64,000 nt of DNA from Streptomyces sp. RPA4-2. Lineage in GTDB: Bacteria; Actinomycetota; Actinomycetes; Streptomycetales; Streptomycetaceae. The translations under genes were made by a program, and so were the position numbers. Shown one piece after another: positions 9,324 through 18,261 of this stretch. The notes below the pieces were generated by a model. It was not told where the DNA came from and made no database searches. It saw nothing but the letters and a program-made list of their open reading frames with translations. Numbering within the stretch: the stretch's first letter is position 1; each line of letters opens with the position of its first letter. The stretch is taken from NCBI RefSeq assembly GCF_012273515.2, contig NZ_CP050975.2:5146001-5210000 (forward strand), in the 5' to 3' direction.

Positions 9324-10475
9324 ATGACTCCCAAGACGGAGACCACGATCGGTATCGGCGGCGCCGCGGAAAGCACCGACATGGTGCTCAACATCGGGCC
9401 CCAGCACCCGTCGACGCACGGCGTGCTGCGGCTGCGGCTCGTGCTCGACGGCGAACGGATCCAGCATGCGGAGCCGGTGATCGGCTATATGCATCGCGGT
9501 GCGGAGAAACTGTTCGAGGCGCGCGACTACCGCCAGATCGTCATGCTCGCCAACCGCCACGACTGGCTCTCGGCGTTCTCGAACGAGCTGGGTGTGGTGC
9601 TCGCCGTGGAGCGGATGCTCGGCATGGAGGTCCCCGAGCGCGCGGTGTGGCTGCGCACGCTGCTCGCGGAGCTCAACCGTGTCCTGAACCACCTGATGTT
9701 CCTGGGTTCCTACCCCCTGGAGCTGGGCGGGATCACGCCGATCTTCTACGCGTTCACGGAGCGCGAGGAGCTCCAGCACGTGATGGAGGAGATCTCCGGC
9801 GGGCGCATGCACTACATGTTCAACCGGGTCGGGGGCCTCAAGGAGGACCTCCCCGCCGGATGGACCACACGCGCGCGCGGCGCCGTCACCGCGCTGCGCT
9901 CGCGGATGGGCGTGTACGACGACCTGGTGCTCGGCAACGAGATCTTCCGGGGGCGCACGCGGGACGTGGGCGTCCTCGCACCGGCGGCCGTGCACGCGTA
10001 CGGCGTGAGCGGGCCGGTCGCGCGCGCCTCGGGGGTCGACTTCGACCTGCGCCGCGACGAGCCGTATCTGGCGTACGGCGAGCTCCAGGACACCCTGAAG
10101 GTCGTCACGCGGCAGGAGGGCGACTGCCTGGCCCGCTTCGAGTGCCTCCTGGAGCAGACGCACAACGCGCTGGACCTCGCGGACGCCTGTCTCGACCGGC
10201 TGGCCGAGCTGCCGCCCGGACCGGTCAACCAACGCCTCCCCAAGGTCCTCAAGGCGCCCGAGGGCCACACGTACGCCTGGACCGAGAACCCCCTCGGCAT
10301 CAACGGTTACTACCTGGTCAGCAAGGGCGAGAAGACCCCGTACCGGCTGAAGCTGCGCTCGGCCTCGTACAACAACATCCAGGCGCTGACCGAGCTGCTG
10401 CCGGGCACGCTGGTCGCGGACATGGTGGCGATCCTGGGATCACTGTTCTTCGTGGTCGGCGACATCGACAAGTAG
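9324..10475 (+). CDS. nuoD2: NADH-quinone oxidoreductase subunit D paralogue (orphan NuoD2)
   Basis: A 383-residue homologue of the 49-kDa/NuoD subunit that forms the quinone pocket of respiratory complex I. Recognisable blocks are [20 protein letters not shown] (about 22-41), [43 protein letters not shown], and the C-terminal [21 protein letters not shown] ... [20 protein letters not shown]. No other complex I gene is nearby, so this is not part of the nuo operon. By my alignment the loop NRHDWLSA corresponds to the RMDYLHS loop of Thermus Nqo4: the Arg is kept (Arg78) but the quinone-binding Tyr is Trp (Trp81). Start ATG 9324 lacks an obvious ribosome site. The 3' end overlaps the convergent methyltransferase gene. 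Confidence 0.9.
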   Translation: MTPKTETTIGIGGAAESTDMVLNIGPQHPSTHGVLRLRLVLDGERIQHAEPVIGYMHRGAEKLFEARDYRQIVMLANRHDWLSAFSNELGVVLAVERMLGMEVPERAVWLRTLLAELNRVLNHLMFLGSYPLELGGITPIFYAFTEREELQHVMEEISGGRMHYMFNRVGGLKEDLPAGWTTRARGAVTALRSRMGVYDDLVLGNEIFRGRTRDVGVLAPAAVHAYGVSGPVARASGVDFDLRRDEPYLAYGELQDTLKVVTRQEGDCLARFECLLEQTHNALDLADACLDRLAELPPGPVNQRLPKVLKAPEGHTYAWTENPLGINGYYLVSKGEKTPYRLKLRSASYNNIQALTELLPGTLVADMVAILGSLFFVVGDIDK

Positions 10476-11492
10476 CTCGGCGGGCAGGCCGTCGAACAGG
10501 GTGCGGCGGCCTGACCGGGGCACTCCCACCGGCTGCAGCAGCCAGCCGAAGTCGCCCAGGCCGCCGGGCGCGGTGAGCTCGGCGGCCTCGCCGGCACCCG
10601 CGAGGGCGCGTACGTACGCGGCAGGATCGCTCGAAGCCAGCGCGAGCGCCGGTCGGGCTCCGCTCACGCCCAGCGCGCGCAGCGCGGCCCGCTGGGTCAC
10701 CACGTGCCCCCCGGGCAGCGCGCACGCGTCGAGGGCGACGTGCGCCGTGATGTCGCACGACCCGTCGGGCACGGCCCGTGTCTCCCGGCCCTCGAGGAAG
10801 CCCGTGAGCGTCCCGAAGGGTGGCCGGGCGGCGGCGAGGTGGGCGTAGTCGACGGCGACGGCCAGACCCCGGTCGAGGGTGCCCACGGCTGCGGCCCAGG
10901 CCGTGTCCCTGGAGAGCCCGATCTCGGCGCGGGTCCCCTCGCCGGCCGCCGGCCACCACGCGCGCAGCCACCGCGCCTCGGCTCCGGCGACGGGCTCCCC
11001 GAGGCGTTCGGTCCCGTCCTCGGGCCGTACGAGAACCAGCCGCCGTACGCCCTCGGAGTCCACCTCCGCCACGTCCACCGGCACGTTGTCCAGCCACTCG
11101 TTGGCGAACAGCAGTCCGGTGGTCCCGCGCGGGGGCTCCGGGAGCCACTGGATCCGGGGGTCGAGTCCGGCGGGGCGACCGGCGCGTTCGACGGCGTACC
11201 CGCGCGCCCGGGAGGCCACGTCGGCGGGGAGCGCGGCGAGGACACCCGTCACCAGTTCGCCGTGACCGGCCGCCATGTCGACGAAGTCGAGCGCGGCGGG
11301 GCGGCCGAGGGCCGCGTCGACCCGGCACAGCAGCCGGGCCACGGCGGCCGCGAAGAGCGGGGAGGCGTGCACCGACGTACGGAAGTGGGCCGCGGGCCCC
11401 TCGGGCCTGCGGTAGAAGCCCGAGGGGCCGTACAGCGCCTCCTGTGCCGCCTCGCGCCAACCCCGCCACAAGCCCGCCGCCTCATGCCTCAC
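10440..11492 (-). CDS. MidA/NDUFAF7-type SAM-dependent methyltransferase (PF02636)
   Basis: A 350-residue class I methyltransferase of the Methyltransf_28 family. Diagnostic elements are the N-terminal [27 protein letters not shown], the SAM loop [20 protein letters not shown] (about 70-89), the family hallmark [12 protein letters not shown] and the late [13 protein letters not shown]. In mitochondria NDUFAF7 dimethylates an arginine of NDUFS2, the NuoD homologue, during complex I assembly; bacterial members are mostly unstudied. Here the gene is convergent with, and overlaps by 36 bp, an orphan nuoD, so NuoD2 is an obvious candidate substrate (inference). The length is somewhat shorter than the mitochondrial enzyme. 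Confidence 0.87.
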   Translation of the reverse strand: MRHEAAGLWRGWREAAQEALYGPSGFYRRPEGPAAHFRTSVHASPLFAAAVARLLCRVDAALGRPAALDFVDMAAGHGELVTGVLAALPADVASRARGYAVERAGRPAGLDPRIQWLPEPPRGTTGLLFANEWLDNVPVDVAEVDSEGVRRLVLVRPEDGTERLGEPVAGAEARWLRAWWPAAGEGTRAEIGLSRDTAWAAAVGTLDRGLAVAVDYAHLAAARPPFGTLTGFLEGRETRAVPDGSCDITAHVALDACALPGGHVVTQRAALRALGVSGARPALALASSDPAAYVRALAGAGEAAELTAPGGLGDFGWLLQPVGVPRSGRRTLFDGLPAELLVDVADHEEQ

Positions 11493-11501
11493 CGGGCCAG
11501 G

Positions 11502-11605
11502 CTAGGGCCTGTCGTTTGGATCAGGTGGCGCCAGGGCGGGGTGTCTTGCCAGGTGGGCCGAGCGGGCCCCGCGTCCCGCCACATGATCCAAACGGCAGGC
11601 CCTAG
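11502..11605. mobile_element. 104-bp MITE-like palindromic element
   Basis: Terminal inverted repeats of 22 bp at 11502-11523 and 11584-11605 match at 21 of 22 positions. Both ends begin CTAGGGCCTG and carry the core CGTTTGGATCA. The inner 60 bp is an imperfect continuation of the palindrome (GGTGGCG... mirrored by ...CGCCACA). The outer CTAG tetranucleotides could be a target duplication of the kind reported for IS5-type elements. It has no coding capacity. The ends resemble, as I recall, terminal repeats of Streptomyces IS5-family transposons, so a non-autonomous derivative is the best reading. It lies between the methyltransferase and histidine kinase starts and could affect their promoters. 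Confidence 0.7.
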
Positions 11606-11711
11606 GCGTCGGGAACGGGGAGAGCCTCCACCTTGGGGAGTACGAGCACCGCTCGCGGATCGGTCCTCCGGTTGACCCCTGCACACTGCACGCTTCCCTA
11701 CTCTGGGTTAC

Positions 11712-12917
11712 GTGCAGCGCCTTTATGACTTTCTCCGCAGACACCCGACGTGGGTCGACGGCTTCTGGGCCGTCGTCCTGCTCGGGATCTCCGCCGTGAG
11801 CCTCACCAAGGTCAACGGCGCTGCGAACCACCACGGGTCACTCGCGGCGGCCCTCCCGATCGCCCTGGTCCTGAGCCTGGTCGTGGCGCTGCGCCGCCGT
11901 ATGCCCGAGAAGATGCTGGTCCTGGCGGCCGCGATGGGCCTCGCCCAGCTGGTCCTGGACGTCGAGGTGGTGCCCGCCGACTTCGCGATGCTGGTGATCA
12001 TCTACACCGTCGCGGCGGACGGCGCCCGCTGGGCCTCCCGCTTCGCGCTGATCGGCGGCCTGTGCGCGGCGACCCTCTCGCAGATCCGCTGGCCCCAGCT
12101 GGACTCCGGCTCGCTGGGCAACATCCTGATAGCGGTCTTCCAGACGGTGCCGTTCGCGCTCGCCTGGGTGCTCGGCGACTCCGTCCGCACCCGCCGCGCC
12201 TATCTCGCCCAGCTGGAGGAGCGGGCCGCCCGGCTGGAGAAGGAGCGTGAGGCGCAGGCCAAGGTCGCCGTCGCCGCCGAGCGCGCCCGGATCGCCCGCG
12301 AGCTGCACGACGTGGTCGCGCACAACGTCTCGGTGATGGTGGTCCAGGCCGATGGCGCCGCTTACGTCATGGACACCGCCCCCGAGCAGGCGAGGAAGGC
12401 CCTGGAGACCATCTCCGGGACCGGCCGCCAGGCGCTCGCCGAGATGCGCCGCCTGCTCGGCGTCCTGCGCACCGGCGAACACCAGGAGGTCGGCGAGTAC
12501 GTGCCGCAGCCCGACGTGGAGCAGCTCGACGACCTCATCGAGCAGTGCCGCACCTCGGGGCTGCCCGTCGACTTCAAGGTCGAGGGGACGCCGCGGCCCC
12601 TGCCCAGCGGCGTGGAGCTCACGGCGTACCGCATCGTGCAGGAGGCGCTCACCAACACGCGCAAGCACGGGGGCCCGAACATCGGCGCGAGTGTGCGCCT
12701 GGTCTACTTCGACGACGGCCTCGGCCTGCTCGTCGAGGACGACGGCAAGGGCGCGCCCCACGAGCTGTACGAGGAGGGGGGCGCCGACGGGCAGGGGCAC
12801 GGTCTGATCGGGATGCGCGAGCGCGTCGGCATGGTCGGCGGCACCCTGGACGCGGGGCCGCGGCCCGGTGGAGGCTTCCGCATCAGTGCCCTGCTGCCGC
12901 TCAAGCCAGCGCCCTGA
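11712..12917 (+). CDS. sensor histidine kinase, NarL/DesK class
   Basis: A 401-residue membrane kinase starting at GTG 11712. Four or five N-terminal helices (about 15-155) form the sensor, a short coiled coil follows (LEERAARLEKEREAQAKVAV), then the HisKA_3 box ERARIARELHDVVAHNVSVMVV with the phospho-acceptor His at about 199. The C-terminal HATPase_c domain has LVEDDGKGAP, GQGHGLIGMRERVGMVGG and GGGFRISALLPL. It is immediately followed by the cognate response regulator 62 bp downstream. No extracellular ligand domain is present, so the signal is probably membrane-borne; the target genes are unknown. Confidence 0.92.
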   Translation: MQRLYDFLRRHPTWVDGFWAVVLLGISAVSLTKVNGAANHHGSLAAALPIALVLSLVVALRRRMPEKMLVLAAAMGLAQLVLDVEVVPADFAMLVIIYTVAADGARWASRFALIGGLCAATLSQIRWPQLDSGSLGNILIAVFQTVPFALAWVLGDSVRTRRAYLAQLEERAARLEKEREAQAKVAVAAERARIARELHDVVAHNVSVMVVQADGAAYVMDTAPEQARKALETISGTGRQALAEMRRLLGVLRTGEHQEVGEYVPQPDVEQLDDLIEQCRTSGLPVDFKVEGTPRPLPSGVELTAYRIVQEALTNTRKHGGPNIGASVRLVYFDDGLGLLVEDDGKGAPHELYEEGGADGQGHGLIGMRERVGMVGGTLDAGPRPGGGFRISALLPLKPAP

Positions 12918-12930
12918 CACCTGTACACGT

Positions 12931-12960
12931 GCGATCCGTAAGCATGTGATCCGTAAGCAA
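12931..12960. repeat. two tandem 15-bp repeats
   Basis: GCGATCCGTAAGCAT at 12931-12945 is followed directly by GTGATCCGTAAGCAA at 12946-12960, with a further GTGAT after it. The pair occupies the short kinase-regulator gap, just before the GAAGGGA ribosome site of the regulator. It could be a binding site or simple slippage. Confidence 0.75.
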
Positions 12961-12979
12961 GTGATGTGAAGGGACCCCG

Positions 12980-13651
12980 ATGGCGATCCGCGTGATGCTC
13001 GTCGACGACCAGGTGCTGCTGCGCACCGGTTTCCGGATGGTGCTCGACGCCCAGCCGGACATGGAGGTCGTGGCCGAGGCGGGCGATGGTGTCGAGGCTC
13101 TCCAGGTGCTGCGGGCGACGGCCGTCGACGTGGTGCTGATGGACGTCCGGATGCCGAAGCTGGACGGGGTGGAGACCACGCGCCGCATCTGCTCGGACCC
13201 GAACCCCCCGAAGGTGCTGATCCTCACCACCTTCGATCTCGACGAGTACGCCTTCTCCGGGCTGAAGGCGGGCGCCTCCGGCTTCATGCTCAAGGACGTG
13301 CCGCCCGGCGAACTGCTCACCGCCATCCGCTCCGTGCACAGCGGGGACGCGGTGGTCGCGCCGTCCACCACCCGGCGCCTGCTCGACCGCTTCGCGCCGA
13401 TGCTGCCCAACGCCGGCAAGGACCCCCAGCACAAGGGGCTGGAGCGGCTCACCGACCGCGAGCGCGAGGTGATGATCCTGGTCGCGCAGGGCCTGTCGAA
13501 CGGTGAGATCGCGGCACGCCTCGTGCTCTCCGAGGCGACCGTGAAGACCCATGTGGGGCGCATTCTGACGAAGCTGGGGCTGCGGGACCGGGTGCAGGTG
13601 GTGGTCCTCGCCTACGAGACGGGGCTCGTACGGGCGGGCGGGCACCGCTGA
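12980..13651 (+). CDS. LuxR/NarL-family response regulator
   Basis: A 223-residue regulator. The receiver domain has the acidic pair in VMLVDDQVLL and the phosphorylated Asp55 in VVLMDVRMPKLDG, with the Thr/Lys switch region in ILTTFDLDEY and FMLKDVPP. The C-terminal HTH_LuxR reads LTDREREVMILVAQGLSNGEIAARLVLSEATVKTHVGRILTKLGLRDR. It pairs with the upstream kinase as a two-component system in a single operon. The start ATG 12980 is preceded by GAAGGGA. The regulon cannot be read from the sequence. Confidence 0.93.
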   Translation: MAIRVMLVDDQVLLRTGFRMVLDAQPDMEVVAEAGDGVEALQVLRATAVDVVLMDVRMPKLDGVETTRRICSDPNPPKVLILTTFDLDEYAFSGLKAGASGFMLKDVPPGELLTAIRSVHSGDAVVAPSTTRRLLDRFAPMLPNAGKDPQHKGLERLTDREREVMILVAQGLSNGEIAARLVLSEATVKTHVGRILTKLGLRDRVQVVVLAYETGLVRAGGHR

Positions 13652-13735
13652 TCCGTCGGCGGGCCGGGCGCGTGATCCCTCGGCGGGCCGGGCGTGCCCG
13701 CCTCTCGCGGTCCCACCGGGGCCGTGGGGCGCGGC

Positions 13736-14842
13736 TCAGCGCAGGATGCCCTCCAGGAAGTCGCTGCCGAGCCGGGCCACGACCGTCACGTCCAGCTGGT
13801 GCAGCACGTACCGGCCACGGCGCCGCGTGGTGATCAGGCCCGCCTTCTTGAGCACGCCCAGGTGCCGGGATATCTCAGGGGCCGTCATCCCGTTCACCTG
13901 GGCCAGCTCGCCCGTGGTGAACACGCTGCGGGCCAGACTCCGGCAGATCCGCATCCGGACCGGATGCGACAGGGCGGTCATCCGCAGCGTCAGCTGCTCC
14001 AGGGAGGACGGGGCGGTCAGCTCGGGAGAGCCGACCGGGTAGTGCAGCACCGGCTGCCAGCCGTACCGGTGCAGCACCATCAGGTGCGGCCAGCCGAGAC
14101 TCGTCGGCACCAGGAGGAGGCCACCGTCCCCGGTGGACGTCCGGCCCTGGCCCAGCTTGTCGACCGTGATCGTCTGGGACCTCTCGTCGAGCGCCATCGC
14201 GGGGGAGACCGAGGCCACGGCCTCCGCCAGGCCCCTGCGCCGCAGCAGATCCGTCTTGTGCCGGGCGTCCGCCGCGAGCTGGTGGCGCAGCCGGGACCAG
14301 GTCTCCGCGAAGAACGCCTCGTCGCAGTCCTCCAGGAACTGCCGCAGCCACGCCCGGATCTGCGGGGGATCGTCCAGCAGCCGTCTGCTGAACCGCACCT
14401 GCTGGGGTCCGCGCGCGGCGGCCAGCTCCAGCGCGCGGTGCTGCAGCGCCGGGTCGGAGAGCGTGTCGGGGCCCGGCCCCTCGTACGGGAGCGCGCAGGT
14501 GAACTCCAGCGCCGCGTCCACGAACTGCTCGTCCGTCAGCTTGTCCAGCTGGTCCAGCTCCTCGGCGAGCGTGGCGCCCGGGAGCGTGCTCCGGCCGGGG
14601 ATGCCCGCGTACGGCAGGAACAGGTCGGAGAAGGTCGTCCGCCACAGGAAGTCGGCCTCGCACATCCGGTCGGCGAGATGCGGGTCGAGGCGGGGGGTCA
14701 CGCCGGTCGCCCAGCCCTGGAGCCCGGGGTGGTGCCCCGGCTCGGACAGCGCGTGCAGCGCCATCCCGAGCTCGGCCAGCGGCGAGGGCACGACGGCGAT
14801 CCGCTCCGGCCGGAGCCCGGTGACATCGATACGCACGCTCAT
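13736..14842 (-). CDS. ArsR-type winged-helix regulator with DUF5937-like N-terminal domain
   Basis: A 368-residue protein starting at ATG 14842 (MSVRIDVTGLRPERIAV). The large N-terminal region, about 1-260, is the actinobacterial DUF5937-like module (ALSEPGHHPGLQGWATGV is typical). The C-terminal part, about 280-355, is a winged helix: LTLRMTALSHPVRMRICRSL, GELAQVNGMTAPEISRHLGVLKKAGLITTRRRGRYVLHQLD. No metal-site cysteines are evident, so it is probably not a metal sensor. A perfect 17-bp inverted repeat lies 32 bp before the start and is a candidate autoregulatory operator. Confidence 0.85.
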   Translation of the reverse strand: MSVRIDVTGLRPERIAVVPSPLAELGMALHALSEPGHHPGLQGWATGVTPRLDPHLADRMCEADFLWRTTFSDLFLPYAGIPGRSTLPGATLAEELDQLDKLTDEQFVDAALEFTCALPYEGPGPDTLSDPALQHRALELAAARGPQQVRFSRRLLDDPPQIRAWLRQFLEDCDEAFFAETWSRLRHQLAADARHKTDLLRRRGLAEAVASVSPAMALDERSQTITVDKLGQGRTSTGDGGLLLVPTSLGWPHLMVLHRYGWQPVLHYPVGSPELTAPSSLEQLTLRMTALSHPVRMRICRSLARSVFTTGELAQVNGMTAPEISRHLGVLKKAGLITTRRRGRYVLHQLDVTVVARLGSDFLEGILR

Positions 14843-14873
14843 GACCTCATGGTGCACCCCACCACCGACAACG

Positions 14874-14910
14874 CCGCCGCCGATTGACGGCGGCCGTCAA
14901 TCGGCGGCGG
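14874..14910. promoter_or_regulatory. perfect 17-bp inverted repeat (operator or terminator)
   Basis: The arm CCGCCGCCGATTGACGG (14874-14890) is mirrored exactly at 14894-14910 around a 3-base CGG loop. It lies between the stop of the threonine aldolase-like gene (14949) and the start of the ArsR-type regulator (14842), both on the minus strand. It could terminate the former, act as operator of the latter, or both. TTGACGG, a -35-like hexamer, occurs on each strand inside the repeat. Confidence 0.6.
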
Positions 14911-14948
14911 AGTACGCCGAGCGCCGGCGCCCCAGGAGGGCCGGGATG

Positions 14949-16169
14949 TCAGCCGGGCAGCCGCGCCACGAAGTCCGCGACGGCCGCCTTCACGTCCCCG
15001 GCCGTCCACTCGAGGCCCTGGGCCGCCACCGTGACCTCGGTGAGCGCGAGCCCCGGGCCGCCACGACTCCAGCGCCCGAAGAGACCGGTCTTCGTCTCCT
15101 CGGTGTGCAGCATCGCCGCGTCCGTGAGCACCTCGGCGTCGTAGGGCAGCCAGACCTGGAACTGATGGGTGTGCGGCTCCTCGGGATGAACGCGCGCCCA
15201 GGGCACCCCGGCCTCGGCGAACCCCTCGCGCAGGGCGGCGGCGACCACGCGCGCGTGGGCCACGTACGCGGGCAGCCGCGGCAGTTCCCGGTCCAGCCCG
15301 ATCAGCGCCGCCAGCACGGTCGGGAACTGCTGGAAGACCATGCCGCCGTACCGGTGCCGCCAGGCCTTCGCCTCGTCGATCAGCGTCCTCGGGCCCGCGA
15401 CCGCCGCCCCGCCGAGGCCGTCCAGCGACTTGTAGAACGACACGTAGACGCTGTCCGCGAGGCCCGCGATCTCGTCCAGGGGACGGCCGAGATGCGGGGT
15501 GCACTCCCACAGCCGGGCTCCGTCGAAGTGCACGACGGCATCCCGCTCGCGCGCCGCCTCCGTGACCGCCACGAGCTCCTCCCAGGACGGCAGTACGAAA
15601 CCGGCGTCCCGCAGGGGCAGTTCGAGCATCAGTGACCCGAACGGCTCCTCGAAGTCCCGGACCTCCTCGGCGGTCGGCAGCCGCGGTTCGTCCGTCACCC
15701 GGACCGGGCGCAGGCCGCTGAGCCTGCTGAACGCGTGCCGCTCGTGCGTCTCCGGGTGGCCGAGCGCGTGCATCGCGACGGTCGCGTCGCCGGTACGGCC
15801 CGCCCAGCAGCGCAGGGCGACCTGCTGCGCCATGGTCCCGGTGGGGAAGAATGCGGCCGCTTCCTTGCCGAGCAGTCCGGCGACCCGCTCCTCCAGGGTC
15901 TCCACGAGCCGGTCGCCGTACATGTCCACCGGCCGGTCGAGGTCGTACACGCTCTCGGCGCCGTCGTTCAGCCAGGCCAGCCGCGAACGGACCGTCTGCT
16001 GATGGCTCGACCGCCACAGCACCCGTTCGGCCGCCTGCCACGCGGCGTTCCGCCGCTCCCGCTTCCGCTCCGCCGTCTCTTCCCGGCCCTGCCCGCCCGT
16101 CTCTTCCGTGTCCCGCTCCGTGTCCCGCTCCGCGGCCTGTTCCCGGCCCCGCTCCGCCGAATCGCTCAT
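14949..16169 (-). CDS. threonine aldolase / beta-eliminating lyase family PLP enzyme
   Basis: A 406-residue PLP-dependent enzyme of fold type I (PF01212). The cofactor lysine lies in SVYVSFYKSLDGLGG (near 250); other family blocks are LLGKEAAAFFPTGTMAQQVAL and VVHFDGARLW, where the Asp contacts the pyridine nitrogen. Such enzymes cleave L-threonine to glycine and acetaldehyde, but related beta-eliminating lyases act on other amino acids, so the exact substrate is uncertain. A charged N-terminal extension (about 50 residues, with repeated RDTE units) follows the ATG at 16169. The gene is on its own transcript upstream of the ArsR-type regulator. Confidence 0.85.
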   Translation of the reverse strand: MSDSAERGREQAAERDTERDTEETGGQGREETAERKRERRNAAWQAAERVLWRSSHQQTVRSRLAWLNDGAESVYDLDRPVDMYGDRLVETLEERVAGLLGKEAAAFFPTGTMAQQVALRCWAGRTGDATVAMHALGHPETHERHAFSRLSGLRPVRVTDEPRLPTAEEVRDFEEPFGSLMLELPLRDAGFVLPSWEELVAVTEAARERDAVVHFDGARLWECTPHLGRPLDEIAGLADSVYVSFYKSLDGLGGAAVAGPRTLIDEAKAWRHRYGGMVFQQFPTVLAALIGLDRELPRLPAYVAHARVVAAALREGFAEAGVPWARVHPEEPHTHQFQVWLPYDAEVLTDAAMLHTEETKTGLFGRWSRGGPGLALTEVTVAAQGLEWTAGDVKAAVADFVARLPG

Positions 16170-16342
16170 CCCCGGATGATGCCGTGCGCCGTCCCGTCCT
16201 GGCACCCCCATTTGCGCACCCGTCGCGACCTGCGGAAACCCACAGCCTGTGGACAACCGAAACGGCCCCCGAACCAATCGCGTTAACATGACGAGAAATC
16301 GTCCGGTACCCCGAGCGGACTGGAACGGAAGGCCGCCGTCGA

Positions 16343-17275
16343 GTGAGTACATCCCCCCAGCCAGAACCCAAGGACCGACCCGCACGCCTCGGCGTCGGCG
16401 TCGTCGGCGCGGGCCGCGTCGGCCCCGCCCTCGCGGCGGCCCTCCAGCTCGCCGGACACCGCCCGGTGGCCGTCTCCGGGGTCTCCGACGCCTCCAGGCG
16501 CCGTGCCGCGCTGCTCCTGCCCGATGTGCCGCTGATGTCCCCGGCACAGGTTCTCGAGCGCGCCGACCTGGTCCTGCTGACCGTCCCGGACGACACCCTG
16601 CCCGGTCTCGTGGAAGGACTCGCCGAGACCGGGGCCGTCCGGCCCGGCCAACTGCTCGTGCACACCTCCGGGCGGTACGGCGCGCGGGTGCTCGACCCGG
16701 CACTGCGGGCCGGCGCCCTGCCGCTCGCGCTGCACCCCGCCATGACCTTCACCGGCACCCCGGTGGACGTGCAGCGGCTGGCCGGATGCTCCTTCGGGGT
16801 CACCGCGCCCGAGGAGCTGCGCCTCGCCGCCGAGGCCCTCGTGATCGAGATGGGCGGCGAGCCCGAGTGGATCTCCGAGGAGTCCCGGCCGCTCTACCAC
16901 GCGGCCCTCGCACTCGGCGCCAACCACCTGGTGACCCTGGTCGCCGAGTCCATGGACCTGCTGCGCGCCGCGGGCGTCGAGGCCCCCGACCGGATGCTCG
17001 GCCCGCTGCTCGGCGCCGCCCTCGACAACGCCCTCAGATCCGGCGACGCGGCCCTCACCGGGCCCGTCGCGCGCGGGGACGCGGGCACGGTCGCGGCCCA
17101 CGTCGCCGAGCTGCGCAAACACGCCCCCCAGACCGTCGCCGGCTACCTCGCGATGGCCCGTGCGACCGCCGACCGCGCCCTCGCCCACGGCCTGCTGAAG
17201 CCGGAACTTGCCGAGGACCTCCTCGGGGTACTCGCCGACGGCGCGACCCTGCCCGACGACGGGAGCGACCGATGA
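16343..17275 (+). CDS. Rossmann-fold and DUF2520 domain protein
   Basis: A 310-residue protein starting at GTG 16343, with GGAAGG about 10 nt upstream. A Rossmann nucleotide-binding loop, [21 protein letters not shown], lies at about 18-38, followed by [19 protein letters not shown] and [18 protein letters not shown]; the C-terminal DUF2520 helical domain begins near [20 protein letters not shown]. The shape is that of ketopantoate reductase-like or P5C reductase-like dehydrogenases. Because it is first in an operon with panC (ATGA overlap) and no panE is seen, a ketopantoate reductase-type role in pantothenate synthesis is an attractive but unproven guess. Confidence 0.85.
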   Translation: MSTSPQPEPKDRPARLGVGVVGAGRVGPALAAALQLAGHRPVAVSGVSDASRRRAALLLPDVPLMSPAQVLERADLVLLTVPDDTLPGLVEGLAETGAVRPGQLLVHTSGRYGARVLDPALRAGALPLALHPAMTFTGTPVDVQRLAGCSFGVTAPEELRLAAEALVIEMGGEPEWISEESRPLYHAALALGANHLVTLVAESMDLLRAAGVEAPDRMLGPLLGAALDNALRSGDAALTGPVARGDAGTVAAHVAELRKHAPQTVAGYLAMARATADRALAHGLLKPELAEDLLGVLADGATLPDDGSDR

Positions 17276-18261
17276 CCGTCCTGCTGCGCACCTCCGACGA
17301 CCTGCACGCGCGCGGACGGGGCGAGCGCCGGGTCGTGGTGATGACCATGGGCGCCCTGCACGAGGGCCACGCCACGCTGATCCGCACGGCCCGCGAGCTC
17401 GCCGGCCCGCGGGGCGACGTAGTCGTCACCGTCTTCGTGAACCCCCTCCAGTTCGGCGCTGGCGAGGACCTCGACCGCTACCCCCGCACCCTCGACTCCG
17501 ACGTCAAGACCGCCGAGCAGGCGGGCGCGGACGCCGTGTTCGCCCCCTCCGTGGACGAGGTCTACCCGGGCGGCGAACCCCAGGTCCGGCTCTCCGCCGG
17601 CCCCATGGGCGAGCGGCTGGAGGGCGCCACACGCCCCGGCCACTTCGACGGCATGCTCACCGTCGTCGCCAAGCTGCTGCACCTCACCCGGCCCGACACG
17701 GCCCTGTTCGGGCAGAAGGACGCCCAGCAGCTCGCCCTGATCCGCCGCATGGTCCGCGACCTGAACTTCGGCGTGGAGATCGTCGGCGTACCCACCGTGC
17801 GCGAGGACGACGGACTCGCCCTCTCCAGCCGCAACCGCTTCCTGTCGACCGAGGAGCGGCGCACCGCCCTCGCCCTCTCCCAGGCGCTGTTCGCCGGCCG
17901 CGACCGGCACGCCGCCCAGGAGGCCCTGCGCGCGCGGGCCCGCGAAGTGCCCGCCACACGCGCGCGTGCCGAGGCGCTCAGCGCGATCGGCGAGTCCCGC
18001 GCCGCCGCGGACGCGCACGCCGTGGCCAAGGCCGCCCCCAGCGGCCCCTCCGGTGTCCGCGCGGCCGCCCGCCTGATCCTGGACGAGGCGGCCCGCCTCC
18101 GGCCGCCGCTGGCCCTGGACTACCTGGCGCTGGTCGATCCGTCCGACTTCACCGAGATCCAGGACGACTTCACCGGCGACGCGGTCCTCGCCGTCGCCGC
18201 CCGGGTCGGGACGACCCGCCTGATCGACAACATCCCCCTCACCTTCGGAGCCGCCTCGTGA
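17272..18261 (+). CDS. panC: pantothenate synthetase (pantoate-beta-alanine ligase)
   Basis: A 329-residue cytosolic ligase that adenylates pantoate with ATP and joins it to beta-alanine. Signatures are [20 protein letters not shown] (about 20-39, HxGH-type nucleotide site), [50 protein letters not shown] and the KMSKS-like [10 protein letters not shown]. It overlaps the upstream DUF2520 gene (ATGA) and the downstream nadB (GTGA), so the operon is likely translationally coupled. The protein is some 40 residues longer than the usual 280-290, in the C-terminal helical region. Confidence 0.95.
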   Translation: MTVLLRTSDDLHARGRGERRVVVMTMGALHEGHATLIRTARELAGPRGDVVVTVFVNPLQFGAGEDLDRYPRTLDSDVKTAEQAGADAVFAPSVDEVYPGGEPQVRLSAGPMGERLEGATRPGHFDGMLTVVAKLLHLTRPDTALFGQKDAQQLALIRRMVRDLNFGVEIVGVPTVREDDGLALSSRNRFLSTEERRTALALSQALFAGRDRHAAQEALRARAREVPATRARAEALSAIGESRAAADAHAVAKAAPSGPSGVRAAARLILDEAARLRPPLALDYLALVDPSDFTEIQDDFTGDAVLAVAARVGTTRLIDNIPLTFGAAS

